Below are positions 6,878 to 15,330 of a DNA stretch of 18,971 nt, in pieces. Where the stretch lies: positions 1 through 18,971 of the forward strand of contig JAVVPO010000050.1 in the NCBI GenBank assembly GCA_036655715.1. The letters are read 5' to 3'. Position numbers and translations under genes: made by a program. Position 1 is the stretch's first letter; each line of letters starts with the position of its first letter. Below the pieces are notes generated by a model. That model was given only the letters and a program-made list of their open reading frames with translations. It had not been told where the DNA came from and did not search any database. This stretch comes from JAVVPO01 sp036655715 (GTDB lineage Bacteria > Bacillota > Clostridia > Lachnospirales > Cellulosilyticaceae).

Positions 6878-9800
6878 ATGAATAAAACAACTTGCTATGA
6901 CTTGGAGTGGCTACAAAATCCGACTGTGTTTGCTGTTAATAGGTTACCACATCATTCAGATCACAAATATTTCGCCGTGAATGATGAAGTCGCTAAAAAC
7001 AAAAGTAGCTTTACGGAATCTTTAAATGGCATATGGAAATTTAGTTATGCTAAAAATTTAAATAGTACCTATAAAGAATTTTATCAAGAATCTTATGATG
7101 CAAAAAATTGGAATGATATTAAAGTGCCAGGGCATATTGAGATGCAAGGCTATGATAAACCACAATATGTCAATACGATGTATCCTTGGGATGGTCATGA
7201 GGTAATTAATCCACCACAGATACCAACTATTTATAATCCAGTAGGAAGCTATGTGAAGTACTTTGAAGTACCAAAAGCATGGGGAAGTTCACCAGTATAC
7301 ATATCATTCCAAGGGGTTGAGTCTGCTTTTTATGTATGGCTTAATGGGGAATTTGTAGGATATAGTGAAGATAGTTTTACACCGGCAGAATTTGATTTAA
7401 CACCTTTCATTAAGGATGGAGAAAATAAACTAGCAGTCATGGTTATTAAATGGAGTAGTGGAAGCTGGCTAGAGGATCAAGATTTTTGGAGATTCTCAGG
7501 TATCTTTAGAGATGTGTATCTCTACACAGTGCCGCAGACCCATGTTGTAGATCTATTTGTACAAACCCAGTTAGATGAAGCATATTGTCATGGGGAGTTA
7601 AAGCTAGATATAGCAATAGCTGGGGATCTTAATAGCTATTTAGAAGTAAGCTTGCAAAATGCAGAAGGTGTAGAAATAGAATCTTTTAGTGCAGCGTGTG
7701 AGGAAAAGTTAGTATTATCTCATGGCATTTCTAATGTAGCGTTGTGGAGCAGCGAAAGCCCATATCTCTATGAGATGATTATTAAAGTAATGAATAAGGA
7801 AACCCGTGAAGTAGTAGAAGTGATTAGCCAAAAGGTTGGATTTAGAAAGTTTGAGATGATTAATTGCATCATGCACCTTAATGGCAAGCGCATTGTCTTT
7901 AATGGGGTGAATAGACATGAGTTTAGTTGTCATCATGGTAGATGTGTAACCCTAGAAGAAATGCTATGGGATGTCAAGAACATGAAACAATACAATATTA
8001 ATGCGGTAAGAACTTCTCATTATCCAAACCAAAGTGTATTTTATGATTTATGTGATGAGTATGGACTCTATGTGATAGATGAAGCAAACCTTGAGAGCCA
8101 TGGGACATGGCAAACTATTGGGACACTTAAGCCTGAGTTTATAGTGCCAGATTCCAAACCAGAGTGGTGTGAGGCAGTTATAGATAGAGCAGCGGCTATG
8201 CTTGAAAGAGATAAGAATCATCCATCTATTCTTATTTGGTCTTGTGGAAATGAATCTTATGGTGGAGAAAATATCTATAAGATGTCAGAGTATTATAGAG
8301 CCAAAGATAGTACAAGATTAGTACACTATGAAGGTGTATTTAATGATAGAAGATTTAATGATTCAAGTGATATGGAAAGTCAGATGTATACGAAGGTACC
8401 CCAAATTAAGGAGTACTTAGAAAACGATCCAAAGAAGCCTTTTATTTGCTGTGAGTATACGCATGCTATGGGGAATTCAAATGGAGCGATGCACAAATAC
8501 ATAGAGCTTACAGAAAACTATCCAATGTACCAAGGTGGATTTATTTGGGATTATATTGATCAAGCTATTTTAACAAAAGACCAATATGGCAAAGAGTATC
8601 TAGCTTTTGGAGGGGACTTTGGAGATAAACCCACAGATTACAACTTCTGTGTAAATGGTATTATCTTTGCAGATAGAAGGGTATCACCAAAGATGCAAGA
8701 GGTGAAGTTTAATTATCAAGCGTTCAAGTTAAATGTAGATCAAACAACCGTACAGATTACGAATAAAAATCTATTTGTAGGGACAGAGGGGTATAGCTTA
8801 AACTATGAAGTACTAAAAGATGGGGTAGTGATGGAACAAGGGAACTTGTTAGTAGATGTGCCAGCCGGTGAAACAAAGACTATAGAATTACCTATTCATG
8901 AGCAGACAATACCAGCAGAGTATGCAGTAAGTGTGGCTTTAGTGCTTAAAGAAAATACATTATGGGCAAAGAGTGGTCATGAAGTAGCCTTTGGGCAGTA
9001 CAGTTATAAGGTAGAAAATCATAAGCCGGTGAATAAACCAGGTGTAATCGTAGTGGATGGAGATAATAACTTTGGCGTAAGAGGGGATAACTTCCATGCT
9101 ATTTATTCCAAGCCATATGGTGGGCTGACTTCCTATAAATATATGGGGAAAGAGCTTATAAGTGCTATTCCTATGCCGAACTTTTGGCATGCACCAACAG
9201 ATAACGATAGAGGAAATAAAATGGCATATAGATGTGCACCATGGAAAGTGGCCGGTCTTTATGCAAAGGTTATAGATATTAAGACAAGTTATGATGAGCT
9301 AAGTGCATCCATTACTTATGCCTATAGTTTGGCAACAACTCCGAAGACTGTTTGTAAGGTTACTTATACAACCTATGGAGATGGGGAGATTAGTGTAGAG
9401 TTAGATTACCAAGGTGTGAGTGGATTACCTGAGATGCCAGACTTTGGGTTGTTATTTAAAGTACCAAGCCAGTATAATAAAGTAAGTTGGTATGGATATG
9501 GCCCTGAAGAAAATTATAGTGACCGTAGACATGGTGCAAGGCTTGGTATCTTTACAAATGAAGTGAAAGATAATATGACAGGCTATGTCATCCCACAAGA
9601 ATGTGGTAATAAAACAGGCGTAAGATGGGCTGAAGTAGTGAATGAAAGTGGTAGTGGGATTAAAATAACTTCCGAAAAAATGGAATTTTGCGCCTTACCT
9701 TATACACCACATGAGATAGAAAATGCATATCATCACTATGAGTTACCACCTGTACATCATACGGTGCTTAAAGCTTCTCTTAAACATATGGGAATAGGCG

Positions 9801-9892
9801 GAGATGATAGTTGGGGAGCATGTACACATGAGGAGTATTTGATTCCATCACATGAAGATATGAAATTTAGATTGAGTATAAAAGGAATATAG
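6878..9892 (+). CDS. lacZ: Beta-galactosidase, glycoside hydrolase family 2 (LacZ type)
   Basis: 1004 residues, close to E. coli LacZ. Domains in order: an N-terminal jelly roll with WKFSYAKN and the GSWLEDQDFWRFSGIFRDVY motif, an immunoglobulin-like domain, a TIM barrel, and the C-terminal Bgal_small domain (about 730-1000, with APTDNDRGNK and YGYGPEENYSDR). Barrel motifs are intact: NGVNRHEF (342-349), RTSHYPNQSVFYDLCDEYGL, DEANLESHG, acid/base E459 in CGNESYGG, and nucleophile E526 in CCEYTHAMGNSNG. There is no signal peptide, so it acts in the cytoplasm on imported lactose or other beta-galactosides. ATG 6878 follows AAGAGG; an ATG 7 nt earlier hits a stop at once. No transporter or lac repressor lies beside it, so sugar entry and control must be encoded elsewhere. 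Confidence 0.96.
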   Translation: MNKTTCYDLEWLQNPTVFAVNRLPHHSDHKYFAVNDEVAKNKSSFTESLNGIWKFSYAKNLNSTYKEFYQESYDAKNWNDIKVPGHIEMQGYDKPQYVNTMYPWDGHEVINPPQIPTIYNPVGSYVKYFEVPKAWGSSPVYISFQGVESAFYVWLNGEFVGYSEDSFTPAEFDLTPFIKDGENKLAVMVIKWSSGSWLEDQDFWRFSGIFRDVYLYTVPQTHVVDLFVQTQLDEAYCHGELKLDIAIAGDLNSYLEVSLQNAEGVEIESFSAACEEKLVLSHGISNVALWSSESPYLYEMIIKVMNKETREVVEVISQKVGFRKFEMINCIMHLNGKRIVFNGVNRHEFSCHHGRCVTLEEMLWDVKNMKQYNINAVRTSHYPNQSVFYDLCDEYGLYVIDEANLESHGTWQTIGTLKPEFIVPDSKPEWCEAVIDRAAAMLERDKNHPSILIWSCGNESYGGENIYKMSEYYRAKDSTRLVHYEGVFNDRRFNDSSDMESQMYTKVPQIKEYLENDPKKPFICCEYTHAMGNSNGAMHKYIELTENYPMYQGGFIWDYIDQAILTKDQYGKEYLAFGGDFGDKPTDYNFCVNGIIFADRRVSPKMQEVKFNYQAFKLNVDQTTVQITNKNLFVGTEGYSLNYEVLKDGVVMEQGNLLVDVPAGETKTIELPIHEQTIPAEYAVSVALVLKENTLWAKSGHEVAFGQYSYKVENHKPVNKPGVIVVDGDNNFGVRGDNFHAIYSKPYGGLTSYKYMGKELISAIPMPNFWHAPTDNDRGNKMAYRCAPWKVAGLYAKVIDIKTSYDELSASITYAYSLATTPKTVCKVTYTTYGDGEISVELDYQGVSGLPEMPDFGLLFKVPSQYNKVSWYGYGPEENYSDRRHGARLGIFTNEVKDNMTGYVIPQECGNKTGVRWAEVVNESGSGIKITSEKMEFCALPYTPHEIENAYHHYELPPVHHTVLKASLKHMGIGGDDSWGACTHEEYLIPSHEDMKFRLSIKGI

Positions 9893-9899
9893 AGAACTG

Positions 9900-9942
9900 A
9901 AAGGTAGACCACCGACAAAATTATTGTTAGTGGTCTACCTTT
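9900..9942 (+). terminator. Hairpin terminator after lacZ
   Basis: A 13-bp perfect stem, AAAGGTAGACCAC (9900-9912) with GTGGTCTACCTTT (9930-9942). ACAA/TTGT can extend it inside the loop. The T-tract is only three bases, so termination may be incomplete. It overlaps the start of a coding-like remnant. Confidence 0.7.
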
Positions 9943-10193
9943 GTACTATGTGCCTAAAGGTGGAGTGGTAGAAGATGTCAGTAAGTCTTATTATATGCTG
10001 GAGCAACCTGTTTCCTTAGCTAATGGAAAGCTTGTGATAGAAGTGAAGGTATCCCCAATAACTTTTTAGCTGGGAGAGGTCTGAAAATAAGATAACGATA
10101 AGTGGAATACCTTATAATCAGCCAAATTTTACAATGATGGCGTCTCAAGTGATAAGAGCAAAAGAAGTAGATTGGACAATTAGATTAAGATAA
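9908..10193 (+). pseudogene. Coding-like remnant with two similar beta modules, frame broken
   Basis: Frame A (9908-10069) reads TTDKIIVSGLPLYYVPKGGV, VEDVSKSYYMLEQPVSLANG, KLVIEVKVSPITF, then stop. A second frame takes over near 10062 and reads LFSWERSENKITISGIPYNQ, PNFTMMASQVIRAKEVDWTI, RLR, then stop at 10191. The two halves share the motif K-I-(I/T)-(V/I)-S-G-(L/I)-P, suggesting a repeated beta-strand module of an exported or structural protein, interrupted by a frameshift. No start codon or ribosome site is seen and no family was recognised. This is the main content of the 375-bp gap between lacZ and the next gene. It could be chance, but the long non-random peptides and the repeated motif argue against that. 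Confidence 0.4.
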
Positions 10194-10202
10194 TAAAATC
10201 TT

Positions 10203-10231
10203 TTATAAGATAAATAGATTTATGGTATACT
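10203..10231 (+). promoter_or_regulatory. Promoter of the DHH phosphoesterase gene
   Basis: TATACT at 10226-10231 with a weak TTATAA 17 nt upstream, 36 nt before the start codon. The -10 box is good; the -35 match is poor. Confidence 0.45.
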
Positions 10232-10267
10232 GTATAGCAAGATATTATTTATTAAAAGGATGAAACT

Positions 10268-11173
10268 ATGCAGATATTTATAGAGCAGTTAATAAACATT
10301 ATAAAAGAAAAACGGATTAAAAAAATAACTATACTAGGACATGATCATATAGACGAAGACTCTTGTATAAGTGCCTTATTACTTCAGCATATTCTAAAAG
10401 TTTATCATATAGACAGCCAAATAAAGATAATGGATACTGTGATTAATGAGCATACTTTAAGGATACTTATGAAACTTGGCCATGATATGAAAGATTATCA
10501 GGTGAAAGAAACGGATGAAAATGATCATTTGTTTTTAGTAGATCATTATCGTAGCACCCACAAAGGAATGGTGATAGGCTGTATTGATCATCATCCTACA
10601 AATCAGCAATTCGATTATTTAATCTATGAGAATGATAAAGCGAGTGCATGCTGTAAGAAGATTTATAACTATATGGAAGAGGCGCATATGCCTATTGATA
10701 GAAAAATCATCCAGCACGTTGTCTATGGCCTTATGATAGATACCTTTGCTTTTAAAAGCTCAAGAGGCACGCTAAAAGATAAGAAATGGGTAGAAGAGAT
10801 GGTGGAAACATATGATTTAGATTATAAAGGGATGTATGCAGATGCACTAAGCCTGACGGACCTTGGTAAAACCATAGAAGAAATCGCTCTGACCAATTTA
10901 AAAGTTTATGATTTTGAAGGGGCAATTGTAAAATCTACTTATATACAAGTAGATAAAGAGCCTCATAATATAGAAGAGATACTTCAAATACTTCAACAGA
11001 ACACAGTAAAAGAAAAATTAGCACTATGGGTATTTTTACTTGTAGATGTAGAAAAGATTAAGACGGTGGAATACCGTATTTATCCGAAGCAGATAGAAAA
11101 GATCAGCCATGATAAGCTTACTTCAAGGGCGCAAGGAATTATGCCGAAAATAGAACAGTTATTTGAAAGATAA
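10268..11173 (+). CDS. DHH-DHHA2-type phosphoesterase (family II pyrophosphatase / exopolyphosphatase-like)
   Basis: 301 residues, cytoplasmic. The DHH domain shows GHDHIDEDS (24-32; ligands H25, D29, D31), FLVDHYRSTH (D92-H93), CIDHHPTN (D107-H108-H109) and GLMIDTFAF (D158), the complete two-manganese site of the superfamily. The C-terminal third (about 200-300) is shaped like DHHA2, with a basic stretch near its end (SHDKLTSRAQGIMPKIEQLF). Possible substrates are pyrophosphate, short polyphosphate or a nucleotide phosphodiester. The overall order is closest to family II pyrophosphatases, but several signature positions differ (GHDHID instead of GHxxPD), so I do not name the activity. ATG follows AAAAGGA. 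It has its own promoter and terminator. Confidence 0.85.
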   Translation: MQIFIEQLINIIKEKRIKKITILGHDHIDEDSCISALLLQHILKVYHIDSQIKIMDTVINEHTLRILMKLGHDMKDYQVKETDENDHLFLVDHYRSTHKGMVIGCIDHHPTNQQFDYLIYENDKASACCKKIYNYMEEAHMPIDRKIIQHVVYGLMIDTFAFKSSRGTLKDKKWVEEMVETYDLDYKGMYADALSLTDLGKTIEEIALTNLKVYDFEGAIVKSTYIQVDKEPHNIEEILQILQQNTVKEKLALWVFLLVDVEKIKTVEYRIYPKQIEKISHDKLTSRAQGIMPKIEQLFER

Positions 11174-11189
11174 AAAGTAAACAACAGAT

Positions 11190-11236
11190 AAAAGCAGTTA
11201 GGGATCAGTGTAGATCATCTAGCTGCTTTTACTTTT
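11190..11236 (+). terminator. Terminator after the DHH phosphoesterase gene
   Basis: A 12-bp stem, AAAAGCAGTTAG (11190-11201) with CTAGCTGCTTTT (11219-11230), with one wobble pair. GATC/GATC can form inside the loop. TTTTACTTTT supplies the T-rich tail. Confidence 0.8.
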
Positions 11237-11250
11237 GTGGCTAGCAATTA

Positions 11251-11271
11251 TTTAATTATAGAATAATTAAA
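11251..11271. promoter_or_regulatory. AT-rich palindrome TTTAATTAT-N3-ATAATTAAA
   Basis: A perfect 9-bp dyad with a 3-nt centre, 40 nt before the membrane kinase gene. It overlaps a TATAGAAT string that could act as a -10 box, so it may be an operator. AT-rich dyads also arise by chance, and no -35 box is clear. Confidence 0.3.
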
Positions 11272-11311
11272 AGAAGATTCATCAACAATATAAGAGAAGG
11301 GAGATAATTGG

Positions 11312-11950
11312 ATGATAGGTTTTTGTATATCTTATCTATACGTGTTTTTATTGTTAGTGATAGGAACCAGATTTGAGAGATATAGTAAGGAAGTAAGCCG
11401 GAAATTTGTTCATATCATGACGGCTAATTGGTGGTTTATTGTTATGGTGTGTTTTAAAGAGCCTTTTTGGGCCATAATTGTTGCACTCAGTTTTATCTTA
11501 GGCAATCTAATAACTTACAAATATAGTTTCTTTACGTGTATTGAAAGAGAAGATAGAAAGAAGGATAAGGGAACGATTTACTATGCTATAACACTTCTGG
11601 TACTAGTAATCCTAAGTTTTCACTATGAAGATATGCTTATAGGACTTATTGGGAGCATGGTAATGGGATATGCAGATGGCTTAGCTGCTTTGTGTGGGAA
11701 ATGGCTAAATTGGATACCTTACTCTATTAGGGGGAATAAGAAAAGTTTGTCAGGGAGTCTGACTATGTTTGTTGTAACATCTATCATTGTATGGGGAGTT
11801 CTAGAGTGCAGGGGATATAATCATAAGATAGGTCTAGCTTTGATAATGGGTATAATAGGGGCGGGCTTAGAGGCAATATCAGTTAAGGGAAGAGATAATC
11901 TTACGGTACCACTAGGGATTGTAGGGGTGTATATACTCTGTGTGAAATGA
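11312..11950 (+). CDS. Phytol/dolichol kinase-like CTP-dependent membrane lipid kinase
   Basis: 212 residues, six or seven hydrophobic segments. Conserved stations of the polyprenol-kinase/CDP-diglyceride-synthase superfamily are present: EVSRKFVHIM (27-36), MGYADGLAALCGKWL (118-132, the GDG-like nucleotide motif), IRGNKKSLSGSLTMF (139-153) and ISVKGRDNLTVPL (189-201). Members phosphorylate lipid alcohols such as phytol, dolichol, undecaprenol or diacylglycerol with CTP at the membrane. In an anaerobe without phytol, a prenol or lipid-recycling role is plausible but inferred. In the usual GDG position the sequence is YADG, a mild deviation. ATG 11312 follows AAGGGAG. No operon partner. Confidence 0.8.
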   Translation: MIGFCISYLYVFLLLVIGTRFERYSKEVSRKFVHIMTANWWFIVMVCFKEPFWAIIVALSFILGNLITYKYSFFTCIEREDRKKDKGTIYYAITLLVLVILSFHYEDMLIGLIGSMVMGYADGLAALCGKWLNWIPYSIRGNKKSLSGSLTMFVVTSIIVWGVLECRGYNHKIGLALIMGIIGAGLEAISVKGRDNLTVPLGIVGVYILCVK

Positions 11951-12141
11951 TGTTAGTGTAATGAAGATGCATGAAACAAATATAAATTGTGGAATATAAC
12001 GGAAAATGTAAGGTTTAATTATAAAAAATAGTATTTATTAATAATATTTAGTTTAAATGAAATTTGTGCAAATTATGCAAGAAAGTATAAGGATTAACAA
12101 CCTTTAAAAGAGACGAGAATACTGAATATATACAATATTCA

Positions 12142-12278
12142 TAAGTATACTTAGTGTATATGACCTGCAAATTTAGGAATGGGATATATATTTTGTTCAA
12201 TTACATCAAAAAATATGCTATTTCTAACATAAATGTTAAAAAATCCGTTGTGCTTTTTTAACACATATGATATCATAT
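12142..12278. promoter_or_regulatory. Cluster of palindromes in the 405-bp region upstream of the TRAP operon
   Basis: The stretch 11951-12355 holds no credible ORF and is very AT-rich. Perfect dyads: TAAGTATACTTA (12142-12153), TAACAT-AA-ATGTTA (12225-12238), GTTAAAAAA-N10-TTTTTTAAC (12235-12262) and ATATGATATCATAT (12265-12278). GAATAT-N5-ATATTC (12124-12140) lies just upstream. TATACT (12295-12300) or TATATT (12300-12305) could be the -10 box of the TRAP promoter, with the last palindrome over the -35 region. An inducible promoter with one or more dimeric regulators is likely; the regulator is not in the window. Confidence 0.45.
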
Positions 12279-12355
12279 AGCATGTTACTAAATATATACT
12301 ATATTTTAGGCAGGAAATCGTGACACTAAATTAACAAGAATATAGGAGGCACATA

Positions 12356-13372
12356 ATGTTAAAAAGAAAATTAGCATTACTTTTAAGTGGACTTGCTGTA
12401 ACTAGCATGGTATTAATGGGCTGTAGTACTGGTACAGATGCAACAAAAGCAACAGTATTAAGAGTAGCTCATGTACAGGGTGAAGATCATCCTCAGCATG
12501 CAGCAATGTTAGAATTTGAAAAGTATGTAGAAGAAAAAACTAATGGGGAAATAGATGTACAAGTATTTCCTAATGAGTTACTAGGACCACAAAGACAAAC
12601 AGTTGAGCTTACTCAAACAGGAGCAATTGATTTTGTTATTGCCAGTGTAGGTCTTCTTGAAGCGTTCGAATCAAGATATACAGTATTTAACTTACCTTAC
12701 TTATTCGATAGTAGAGAGCACTACTTTGCAACAATGGAAGACCAAGATATCATTGGAGAAATCTTTAATGCAACAGAGCAAAGTGGATTCGTAGGATTAA
12801 CATGGTTTGATGCAGGAACAAGAAACGTGTATACCGTTAAAAAACCAGTTATGACACCAGATGATATGAAAGGTTTAAAAATTAGGGTTCAATCAAGCCC
12901 AGTTAACCTTGCTTTAATCTCAGCATTAGGCGCATCACCAACACCAATGAGCTTTGGTGAAGTTTATACAGCATTACAACAAAGCGTTATTGATGGAGCA
13001 GAAAATAATGAACTTGCTCTTACAAATAATAAGCATGGAGAAGTTGCACCATACTATAGTTATACACAACATGGTATGATTCCGGATATTCTTATTGGAA
13101 GCAAAAAGACTTTAGATCGTTTAACTCCAGAGCAACAACAAGTTATTTTTGAAGCTTCAGAAGTAGCTAATGCATATGAAATTGAAGAATGGGCAGAATC
13201 AGTAGAAAAAGCTAAAGCTCAAGCTTTAGAGATGGGTGTACAATTCAATGAGGTAGATATAGAAGCTTTCCAAGCTAAAGTATTACCAATTCATGAACAG
13301 TTCTTAACAACACCTGGACTTAATAGTACTTATGAAAAAATTCGTGAAAAAGCAGAAACATTAACAAATTAA
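12356..13372 (+). CDS. dctP: TRAP transporter solute-binding protein, DctP family (lipoprotein)
   Basis: 338 residues. A lipoprotein signal peptide ends in VLMGC with C23 as the lipidated residue, so the protein is anchored outside the membrane. The DctP fold is shown by VAHVQGEDHPQHAAMLEFEK, GEIDVQVFPNELLGPQRQTV, GAIDF, DDMKGLKIRVQSSP, MSFGEVYTALQQSVIDGAEN and LTPEQQQVIFEAS. R177 in LKIRV is the conserved arginine that binds the substrate carboxylate, so an organic acid (dicarboxylate, uronate or similar) is expected. It is the first gene of a P-Q-M operon. ATG follows a perfect AGGAGG. Arg CGT codons, rare in neighbouring genes, recur in this operon and suggest high expression. The exact ligand is unknown. 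Confidence 0.95.
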   Translation: MLKRKLALLLSGLAVTSMVLMGCSTGTDATKATVLRVAHVQGEDHPQHAAMLEFEKYVEEKTNGEIDVQVFPNELLGPQRQTVELTQTGAIDFVIASVGLLEAFESRYTVFNLPYLFDSREHYFATMEDQDIIGEIFNATEQSGFVGLTWFDAGTRNVYTVKKPVMTPDDMKGLKIRVQSSPVNLALISALGASPTPMSFGEVYTALQQSVIDGAENNELALTNNKHGEVAPYYSYTQHGMIPDILIGSKKTLDRLTPEQQQVIFEASEVANAYEIEEWAESVEKAKAQALEMGVQFNEVDIEAFQAKVLPIHEQFLTTPGLNSTYEKIREKAETLTN

Positions 13373-13391
13373 GGAAAGAGGCTAAGCGAAT

Positions 13392-13874
13392 ATGAATGCA
13401 CTAAGAAAATATTTAAATAAAGGGCTAGAAATTATAACTGTAGCTCTACTAGCTTTTATGGTTGTTTTAGGTGTATGGCAAATTGTTACACGTTATGTTT
13501 TTAATAACCCAAGTGTTATAACAGAAGAATTACTTCTTTATTCATTCGTTTGGATGGGGTTATTGGGATCAGCATATGTATTCGGTAAACGTGAGCATAT
13601 GAGAATGAGCTTTTTTGCAGAAAAGTTTAGTGAAAAAGTTCAGTTTGGAATTTCTATAGCAACAGAAGCGATTGTATTAGCAACTGCAGCATTAGTATTA
13701 GTATGGGGTGGAATGAATATTGTTTCTTTAGCTATGGGACAAATATCACCAGCCTTAAATGTTCAAATGGGATATTTATACATGGCATTACCATTATCAG
13801 GAATTATTACTATCATATACAACGTTCTTAATATCAGTGATATGTTGAAAAATAAAGGACAAAAATCTAACTAG
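13392..13874 (+). CDS. dctQ: TRAP transporter small membrane subunit, DctQ family
   Basis: 160 residues with four hydrophobic segments. The first two helices frame VWQIVTRYVFNNPSVITEEL, the family signature (W-x2-RY-x-F-x4-x-W/T-EE), followed by FVWMGLLGSAYVFGKREHMR. It pairs with DctM to form the sodium-driven membrane complex. It starts 19 nt after the binding-protein gene, with AAGGAAAGAGG upstream. Confidence 0.94.
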   Translation: MNALRKYLNKGLEIITVALLAFMVVLGVWQIVTRYVFNNPSVITEELLLYSFVWMGLLGSAYVFGKREHMRMSFFAEKFSEKVQFGISIATEAIVLATAALVLVWGGMNIVSLAMGQISPALNVQMGYLYMALPLSGIITIIYNVLNISDMLKNKGQKSN

Positions 13875-13894
13875 AAATAGGAAGGGGTCTCGAG

Positions 13895-15208
13895 ATGGAT
13901 CTTGCATTACAAACAGGATTAATTTTATTGGTGGTTTTCCCAGTACTATTATTAACAGGAGCACCGATTGCTATTGGTATCGGAGTATCATCAGTACTTG
14001 CTATATTAACAGCGTTACCAGTAGATGTTGCTGTACTTACAGCATCACAGCGTATCTTTACAGGTATTAACTCATTCTCATTACTTGCAATCCCATTTTT
14101 CATCTTAGCAGGGATTATCATGAATCGTGGGGGTATCGCTTTAAAATTAGTTAACTTTGCAAAATTACTTAGTGGTAGATTACCAGGTTCATTAGCACAT
14201 ACAAACGTAGTAGGAAATATGTTGTTTGGTTCAGTTAGTGGTTCTTCAGTTGCAGCAGCAGCAGCTATTGGTGGAACTATGGCACCACTTCAAGAAGCAG
14301 AAGGATATGATAAAAACTATAGTGCGGCTGTTAACATTGCGTCAGCACCAACAGGATTATTAATTCCTCCAAGTAACTCCCTTATCGTTTACTCATTAGT
14401 AAGTGGTGGAACATCAGTTGCAGCTTTATTCATGGCAGGATATATACCAGGTATTTTATGGGGATTATCTGTTATGGTTGTGGCATTCATTCTTGCTAAA
14501 AAATACAAATATAAAACAAGCACAGATAAAATTACTTTTAAAATTGCTTTAAGAATAACTCTTGAAGCGCTTCCAAGTTTATTACTTATCATCATTATCA
14601 TTGGTGGTATTGTTGGCGGTGTATTTACTGCTACAGAGGGAGCTGCAGTAGCTGTTGCGTATTCAGCAATATTATCATTATTTTTCTATAAGACAATTAC
14701 AGTAAAAGAACTTCCTAGTATTTTATTAGAAACAGTAGAAATGGCATCAATTATTGTATTCCTTATCGGAACATCTTCAATTATGTCATGGGTACTTGCA
14801 TTCACTAATATTCCAAGTGCTATTACAAGCTTATTATTAGGAATATCTTCAAGTCCAATTGTTATCTTATTATTAATGAACATTATTTTATTAATAGTAG
14901 GTACATTCATGGATTTAACACCAGCTATTTTAATCTTTACACCAATATTCTTACCAATTGCACAAAGCTTTGGTATGGATTCAATTCAGTTCGGTATCAT
15001 GTTAGTATTTAACTTATGTATTGGTAACATCACACCACCAGTAGGAAATACACTGTTTGTTGGATGTAGAGTTGGTAAAACTAAGATTGAAGAAGTTGTT
15101 AAATACTTATTACCTTACTATGTGGCAATTATCATTGTATTAATGATGGTAACATTTATCCCACAAGTAAGTATGTTTATCCCACAACTTATGGGACTTG
15201 CAAAATAA
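13895..15208 (+). CDS. dctM: TRAP transporter large permease, DctM family
   Basis: 437 residues with about eleven to twelve hydrophobic segments. Family motifs: IFTGINSFSLLAIPFFILAG, RLPGSLAHTNVVGNMLFGSV followed by SGSSVAAAAAIGGT, IPPSNSLIVYSLVSGGTSVA, FTATEGAAVAVAYS, FMDLTPAILIFTPIFLPIAQ and CIGNITPPVGNTLFVGC. It forms the substrate channel, coupled to sodium, with DctQ. It is the last gene of the operon, 20 nt after dctQ, with GGAAGGGG upstream, and a T-tailed hairpin follows 17 nt after the stop. Confidence 0.96.
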   Translation: MDLALQTGLILLVVFPVLLLTGAPIAIGIGVSSVLAILTALPVDVAVLTASQRIFTGINSFSLLAIPFFILAGIIMNRGGIALKLVNFAKLLSGRLPGSLAHTNVVGNMLFGSVSGSSVAAAAAIGGTMAPLQEAEGYDKNYSAAVNIASAPTGLLIPPSNSLIVYSLVSGGTSVAALFMAGYIPGILWGLSVMVVAFILAKKYKYKTSTDKITFKIALRITLEALPSLLLIIIIIGGIVGGVFTATEGAAVAVAYSAILSLFFYKTITVKELPSILLETVEMASIIVFLIGTSSIMSWVLAFTNIPSAITSLLLGISSSPIVILLLMNIILLIVGTFMDLTPAILIFTPIFLPIAQSFGMDSIQFGIMLVFNLCIGNITPPVGNTLFVGCRVGKTKIEEVVKYLLPYYVAIIIVLMMVTFIPQVSMFIPQLMGLAK

Positions 15209-15224
15209 TAATAACAACCCTATG

Positions 15225-15260
15225 AAAGGAGAGAGTCAGATTATGGACTCTCTCCTTTTT
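15225..15260 (+). terminator. Rho-independent terminator of the TRAP operon
   Basis: A 13-bp perfect stem, AAAGGAGAGAGTC (15225-15237) with GACTCTCTCCTTT (15246-15258), an 8-nt loop and five Ts. Confidence 0.93.
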
Positions 15261-15261
15261 G

Positions 15262-15324
15262 CTTTTTTAAAGGTATATCATATTCTATACTAGCTACATA
15301 CAATATGATATACCTTTAAAAAAG
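15262..15324. repeat. 23-bp perfect inverted repeat with 17-nt loop
   Basis: Arms at 15262-15284 and 15302-15324 (core AAAGGTATATCATATT) are exact complements, immediately after the TRAP terminator. The stem is flanked by A-runs rather than a T-tract on either strand, so it is not a standard terminator. It may be an RNA stabiliser, a recombination relic or an operator. It lies inside an otherwise gene-poor 364-bp stretch. Confidence 0.8.
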
Positions 15325-15330
15325 TCTGAG

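Noticed and set aside
7715..7936. Minus-strand frames inside lacZ (also 8960-9190)
   Set aside because: Shadows of the GH2 gene, which has continuous homology on the plus strand.
13867..14121. Minus-strand frames inside dctM (also 14389-14601 and 14686-14910)
   Set aside because: They mirror the hydrophobic codon pattern of the permease; no start signals.
15262..15324. Long inverted repeat as a miniature transposable element
   Set aside because: Only 17 bases between the arms and no clear target-site duplication, so it is too short for a mobile element.
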